A stretch of 8,604 nucleotides of DNA from an uncultured Clostridia bacterium (GTDB taxonomy: Bacteria; Bacillota; Clostridia; Christensenellales; UBA1242): assembly GCA_934756675.1 (NCBI GenBank), contig CAKVLG010000013.1, forward strand, positions 1 through 8,604, read 5' to 3'. Both the position numbers and the translations under genes were made by a program. Below the pieces are notes generated by a model. It saw only the letters and a list, made by a program, of their open reading frames with translations. It was not told where the DNA came from and searched no databases. Shown here piece by piece: positions 5,620-8,604 of the stretch (within the stretch, counting starts at the first letter, position 1; each line of letters starts with the position of its first letter).

Positions 5620-6195
5620 ATGAAACCAACATTACTTTTACACAGTTGTTGTGGACCATGTTCATCTGCCGTAATCGAAAGATTAATGGCAGATTTTTCC
5701 ATTACAGTTTTTTATTATAATCCATGTATTCACCCAGAAGAAGAATATATAAAAAGAAAAAATACTCAGCTTGAATTAATTGCAGATTTGAATAAAGATT
5801 TGAATGCTAGTATTAAATTTTTGGACTGCGATTATGATGCTGAAAAATATTTCGAATTAACCAAAGGTTTCGAAAACGAAAGAGAAGGCGGTGCCCGCTG
5901 CAATGTCTGTTTTTTGCAAAGATTAGAAAAAACAGCTAGCGAAGCAAAAGAAAACGGCTTTGATTATTTCACTACAACATTAACAGTAAGTCCACATAAA
6001 AATGCCGAGCTTATAAACCAAATAGGTAACAGTCTTTCTGAAAAATATGATATAAAGTTTTTGCCAAGTAATTTTAAAAAACAAAATGGATATTTAAGAA
6101 GTATTCAACTTTCTAAGCAATACTCTTTGTATAGGCAAAATTATTGCGGTTGCATATATTCTAAAAGGGAAGCAAATGGAGAAAAACAACAATAA
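5620..6195 (+). CDS. queH: epoxyqueuosine reductase QueH
   Basis: QueH (formerly DUF208) reduces epoxyqueuosine to queuosine at the wobble base of tRNAs for Tyr, His, Asn and Asp. It is the non-homologous replacement for cobalamin-dependent QueG and uses an iron-sulfur cluster. The 191-residue chain shows the family's cysteine pattern: HSCCGPCS (C10, C11, C14), YYNPCIHP (C36), RCNVC (C94, C97) and YCGCIYS (C176, C178). It also has the typical EREGGARC and TLTVSPHKN stretches. ATG 5620 is chosen because GGAG at 5611-5614 precedes it by 5 nt and the family begins right at this point. An upstream in-frame ATG at 5533 lies inside argS. No other queuosine gene is in the window, so the precursor pathway or salvage is elsewhere. 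Confidence 0.94.
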   Translation: MKPTLLLHSCCGPCSSAVIERLMADFSITVFYYNPCIHPEEEYIKRKNTQLELIADLNKDLNASIKFLDCDYDAEKYFELTKGFENEREGGARCNVCFLQRLEKTASEAKENGFDYFTTTLTVSPHKNAELINQIGNSLSEKYDIKFLPSNFKKQNGYLRSIQLSKQYSLYRQNYCGCIYSKREANGEKQQ

Positions 6196-6829
6196 TCAAA
6201 AAAAGATTAGTACATTTAGACGAGTGATTTCATTAATACTTTTAATTGTATTATTGCCACTCGTTTTGTTTTATTTGTTTTTTAAAAAGATACTAAAACA
6301 TGCTAGATACAAGTTGTGGCAAAAAGAAGAAATGACGGGTAAAAAGCTTTTGCTCTCGTCAGACATTACTACCATTGATATAATGGAAGGTTATGAATTC
6401 GAAGCGTATTTAAAGGCAATGTTTTTTTACGCGGGATTTGATGTAACAGTTACGCAAAAAAGCCGTGACTATGGTGCTGATTTATTGCTTCGCAAAAACA
6501 ATGAAACAATAATTGTTCAAGCAAAAAGGTATAATAAACAAGTGGGCATGAAGAGTGTTCAAGAAATACTCGGTGCCGTTAATCATTATGGTGCAACCGA
6601 AGCGTGGGTAATAACAAACAATTATTTTTCTCCGCAAGCAGAAACCTTGGCAAAAGAAAATGGTGTAAGACTAATTGACCGCGACGAACTTGTGCTTATG
6701 AGTAAAGAGATTTGCAAAAAACTTTCTATCGATAACGAAAGTAGTTCGATTATTGGTGCAAAATCAATTTTGCATTCAAACAAGCTTGACGGAAGGTCAC
6801 TTGAAGAAAAATTTCCACATATGATTTAA
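6176..6829 (+). CDS. membrane-anchored Mrr-like restriction endonuclease-fold protein
   Basis: This 217-residue protein has a basic N-terminus, one strong membrane segment (about 15-37) and then a cytoplasmic Mrr_cat-type nuclease fold (about 70-175). PD-(D/E)xK-like residues are present: E75 in GYEFEAYL, D102 in SRDYGADLLL, and Q115 and K117 in VQAKRY, with a further Q129 in the SVQEILGA helix. All expected catalytic positions look intact, so a nuclease acting on DNA near the membrane is plausible but unproven. The gene overlaps queH by 20 nt and has AAGGGA at 6165-6170, so it is translationally coupled. No methyltransferase or specificity gene is nearby, which argues against a classical restriction system. 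Related membrane-tethered proteins are widespread and mostly uncharacterised. The last 40 residues match nothing I recognise. Confidence 0.8.
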   Translation: MEKNNNNQKKISTFRRVISLILLIVLLPLVLFYLFFKKILKHARYKLWQKEEMTGKKLLLSSDITTIDIMEGYEFEAYLKAMFFYAGFDVTVTQKSRDYGADLLLRKNNETIIVQAKRYNKQVGMKSVQEILGAVNHYGATEAWVITNNYFSPQAETLAKENGVRLIDRDELVLMSKEICKKLSIDNESSSIIGAKSILHSNKLDGRSLEEKFPHMI

Positions 6830-6903
6830 CTATTTTAGCGAAAATTGAAATACATGAGTAATTGTTAATTTGTTAGCATAAACTACAAACAGAGGAAACC
6901 CGA

Positions 6904-7719
6904 ATGTACGAATTAACAATTAGCAATCAAAAAGAAAAACTAAAATTTATGGAATTCGCATATGAAAAATTAAAACCTCATGTTGAAAATTCTAAAGGAT
7001 TAATTGTTTTTGAATCTGTTGGTGATAGAAGTAATATAAGTTTGGCTGTTCCAAACAATCAAAAGTCTTTTTATAAAGCTTTTACTTTGGAACTTGTCAG
7101 CGAAATTATGGTTATGGATTATAAGTACGATTACTTAAAAAATCACTTAAGTAGCAAAATAGAAAATCAAGGTTTATGGATAGGTTTTTTAAAAGCATTG
7201 ACAGTGTTCGATAAACAAACAGACAAAGAATTGGTCAAAAAAAATTTGTCTTTTGAAAATGAAATTTTAATTGACAGTGCATACCACTTTAAGATGTGGG
7301 AACTTCTTGCCAGGTGGAAAGAGATTACAGAACTTGTTTCCGAAAATCTTGCCAGTCTTGCCGCTAAAAATTCTTTTATGGATTTATTGCGATTTTTAAT
7401 TGTTGCTAGCGATAGTGAAGCAGATACTGTTTATGTAAAAAACTGCAAAAACAATGTAAAAGTAATGATAAATAACGAAAAAATTGCGAAGAATCTATGT
7501 TTTTTAGAAAACGACACAGATGTGACCGAAAGAATAATTGCAGAACTAATATGCCTAAATCCAAGGCAGATTGTTATTGATTTGCCACAAGATTATGATA
7601 AATTAATCGATAATGTTAACAAAATTTTTCCAAGCAAAGTTAGTGTTATACATTCTTATAAAAGTGATGAAAATTATGAAAAAAGCGTTGACAATACCGC
7701 TAGCAGGGTTTATACTTAA
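6904..7719 (+). CDS. ytxC: YtxC-like sporulation-family protein
   Basis: This 271-residue soluble protein has no signal or membrane segment. Length and layout fit the YtxC family: a poorly conserved N-terminal part, a central helical stretch (about 56-165, including the acidic and aromatic segment around FLKAL and MDLLRFLIV), and a C-terminal alpha/beta part ending in AELICLNPRQIVIDLP (about 213-228). In Bacillus and clostridia ytxC-like genes commonly sit just upstream of thrS, as here, and this synteny supports the call. The molecular function of YtxC is not known. AGAGGA at 6891-6896 sets the start. I see no clear promoter in the 74-base gap upstream. The 3' end contains the promoter for thrS. 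Sequence similarity by eye is moderate, so the name is tentative. Confidence 0.7.
   Translation: MYELTISNQKEKLKFMEFAYEKLKPHVENSKGLIVFESVGDRSNISLAVPNNQKSFYKAFTLELVSEIMVMDYKYDYLKNHLSSKIENQGLWIGFLKALTVFDKQTDKELVKKNLSFENEILIDSAYHFKMWELLARWKEITELVSENLASLAAKNSFMDLLRFLIVASDSEADTVYVKNCKNNVKVMINNEKIAKNLCFLENDTDVTERIIAELICLNPRQIVIDLPQDYDKLIDNVNKIFPSKVSVIHSYKSDENYEKSVDNTASRVYT
7688..7716 (+). promoter_or_regulatory. promoter of the T-box-thrS unit, inside ytxC
   Basis: A perfect TTGACA (7688-7693), a 17-nt spacer and TATACT (7711-7716) lie within the last codons of the ytxC-like gene. The start would be near 7723, about 20 nt before Stem I of the T-box, the normal distance. thrS therefore has its own transcript regardless of read-through from ytxC. 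Confidence 0.8.
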
Positions 7720-7739
7720 CGCGTAAATTGATTGCTGCT

Positions 7740-7946
7740 AAAAAGACAAGTAGTTTATGTTTACGTCTAAAGAGAATGCAAGTCATGGGCTGGAAGCTTG
7801 CTAGAAACGGGATATAAATGAAACCACTTTAATAAAACTAGTAGCAATAAAAGAGTGGCCAAAAATTATTTGGCAAATAAGGTGGAACCGCGGTTATTAA
7901 TCGTCCTTATGAATTCGCAAATAGCGTTTTTGTAAGGACGTTTTTT
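7740..7946 (+). ncRNA. T-box riboswitch, threonine (specifier ACC)
   Basis: This is a tRNA-sensing leader. Stem I closes with AAAG (7742-7745) and CTTT (7827-7830). Above it come AGTA (7749-7752) and GAA (7820-7822), the loop-E pair, and between them the helix GTTTATGT/ATATAAAT (7753-7760 with 7812-7819). The specifier codon directly after GAA is ACC (7823-7825), a threonine codon, with the usual purine A next. A distal hairpin GCAAG/CTTGC lies at 7778-7801. Stem III is GCCAAA/TTTGGC (7858-7874). The conserved T-box AAGGTGGAACCGCG is at 7879-7892. Its antiterminator pairs ATAAGG (7877-7882) with CCTTAT (7905-7910). Uncharged tRNA-Thr should favour the antiterminator and allow thrS transcription. 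Confidence 0.95.
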
Positions 7947-7950
7947 ATTT
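7902..7950 (+). terminator. T-box-controlled intrinsic terminator
   Basis: CGTCCTTA (7902-7909) pairs perfectly with TAAGGACG (7933-7940), followed by six T (7941-7946) and ATTT. The left arm is the same segment used by the antiterminator, so the two structures exclude each other. Confidence 0.92.
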
Positions 7951-7965
7951 GCAAAGGAGAAAGAT

Positions 7966-8604
7966 ATGAAAATTATATTAAGAGATGAAGTACGTGAGTA
8001 CGAAAACGGCACAACGGTAGAAGAAATTGCTAAAAGTATTTCCGAAGGATTAGCACGTAATGCCATATGTGGTAAAGTCGACGGCAAACTCGTTGATTTG
8101 TGCACTAAAATTGATCACGATGCTAAGGTCGAAATTATCACTATGAAAGATGAAGAAGGTAAAGAGGTTCTTCGTCACACAACATCACATATTTTGGCTC
8201 AAGCGGTAAGAGCTATTTATCCACTTGCAAAAATGGCAATCGGACCAGCAACAAGTGATGGCTTTTATTATGACTTTGAGTTCAAAACACCAATCACTGC
8301 AGATGATTTACCAAAAATTGAAAATGAAATGAAAAAAATTATTAAGGCAAACTTCGAAATAAAGCGTTCTGAGCTCAGTAAAAAAGATGCTGTTAAACTT
8401 ATGAAAGAAGAAAACCAACCATATAAGATAGAACTTATTAATGCAGTTCCAGATGGTGAAACTCTTTCTATGTATACACAAGGCGACTTTTCGGATATTT
8501 GCCGTGGCCCACACCTTAGAAGTACGGGTATGGTAAAGGCATTCAAGCTTACAAAAATCGCAGGTGCTTATTGGCGTGGTGACGAAAAGAACAAAATGTT
8601 AACA
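7966..8604 (+). CDS. thrS: threonyl-tRNA synthetase, 5' part (runs off the window)
   Basis: This class II synthetase charges tRNA-Thr. The first 213 codons are present and open to the edge, about a third of a normal ThrRS. A TGS domain (about 1-61) is followed by the second N-terminal editing domain, which hydrolyses mischarged seryl-tRNA. Its metal and catalytic residues are H71 and H75 in HTTSHILAQ and C179 and H183 in CRGPH. These correspond to the H73, H77, C182 and H186 set known from E. coli, so editing should be intact. The catalytic and anticodon domains lie beyond the window. ATG 7966 follows AAAGGAG (7953-7959) by 6 nt. Expression is controlled by the T-box just upstream. Confidence 0.97.
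   Translation, partial: MKIILRDEVREYENGTTVEEIAKSISEGLARNAICGKVDGKLVDLCTKIDHDAKVEIITMKDEEGKEVLRHTTSHILAQAVRAIYPLAKMAIGPATSDGFYYDFEFKTPITADDLPKIENEMKKIIKANFEIKRSELSKKDAVKLMKEENQPYKIELINAVPDGETLSMYTQGDFSDICRGPHLRSTGMVKAFKLTKIAGAYWRGDEKNKMLT

Noticed and set aside
6830..6903. Promoter for the ytxC-like gene (TTGAAA at 6845)
   Set aside because: No acceptable -10 box lies 16-18 nt downstream, so I left it out; a sporulation sigma site cannot be excluded by eye.

Overview
This AT-rich window reads as a chromosomal segment of a low-G+C Firmicute, probably an anaerobic Clostridia-type gut lineage. The pointers are a YtxC-like sporulation-family protein next to thrS, a T-box riboswitch, an AbrB-type regulator, a QueH-type epoxyqueuosine reductase and strong AAGGAG-type ribosome binding sites. 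All seven genes whose ends are visible stop with TAA, and tryptophan is read from TGG, so nothing departs from the standard code. The assignment is by gene content only; no species is claimed.

Layout. At the left edge, on the minus strand, lie a tRNA-Leu(TAA), its promoter and its terminator. From 227 to 2814 is a plus-strand operon: promoter, a tandem 9-bp repeat at the transcription start, a small AbrB-like protein, an ABC ATPase and a 12-helix ABC permease. From 2815 to 3587 no protein gene is convincing. This stretch holds two nearly identical tandem units of about 296 bp and a third partial unit. Each carries a terminator hairpin and the last 24 nt of tRNA-Cys; only the third runs into an intact tRNA-Cys(GCA), at 3588-3661 on the minus strand. 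A promoter for tRNA-Cys and a divergent one for argS share the gap at 3675-3772.

From 3795 onward all genes are on the plus strand: argS (arginyl-tRNA synthetase), queH (last step of queuosine synthesis), a membrane-anchored Mrr-like nuclease-fold protein overlapping queH, and a YtxC-like protein. A consensus promoter inside the 3' end of the ytxC-like gene drives a threonine T-box leader (specifier ACC) and thrS, which is cut by the window edge.

The common thread is translation: two tRNA genes, two aminoacyl-tRNA synthetases, a tRNA wobble-modification enzyme and a tRNA-sensing riboswitch. The AbrB/ABC operon and the Mrr-like gene are accessory. The parts most worth a second look are the tRNA-Cys-derived tandem array, the three 9-bp repeats over the start of the AbrB operon, and an unusual T-loop base in tRNA-Leu.
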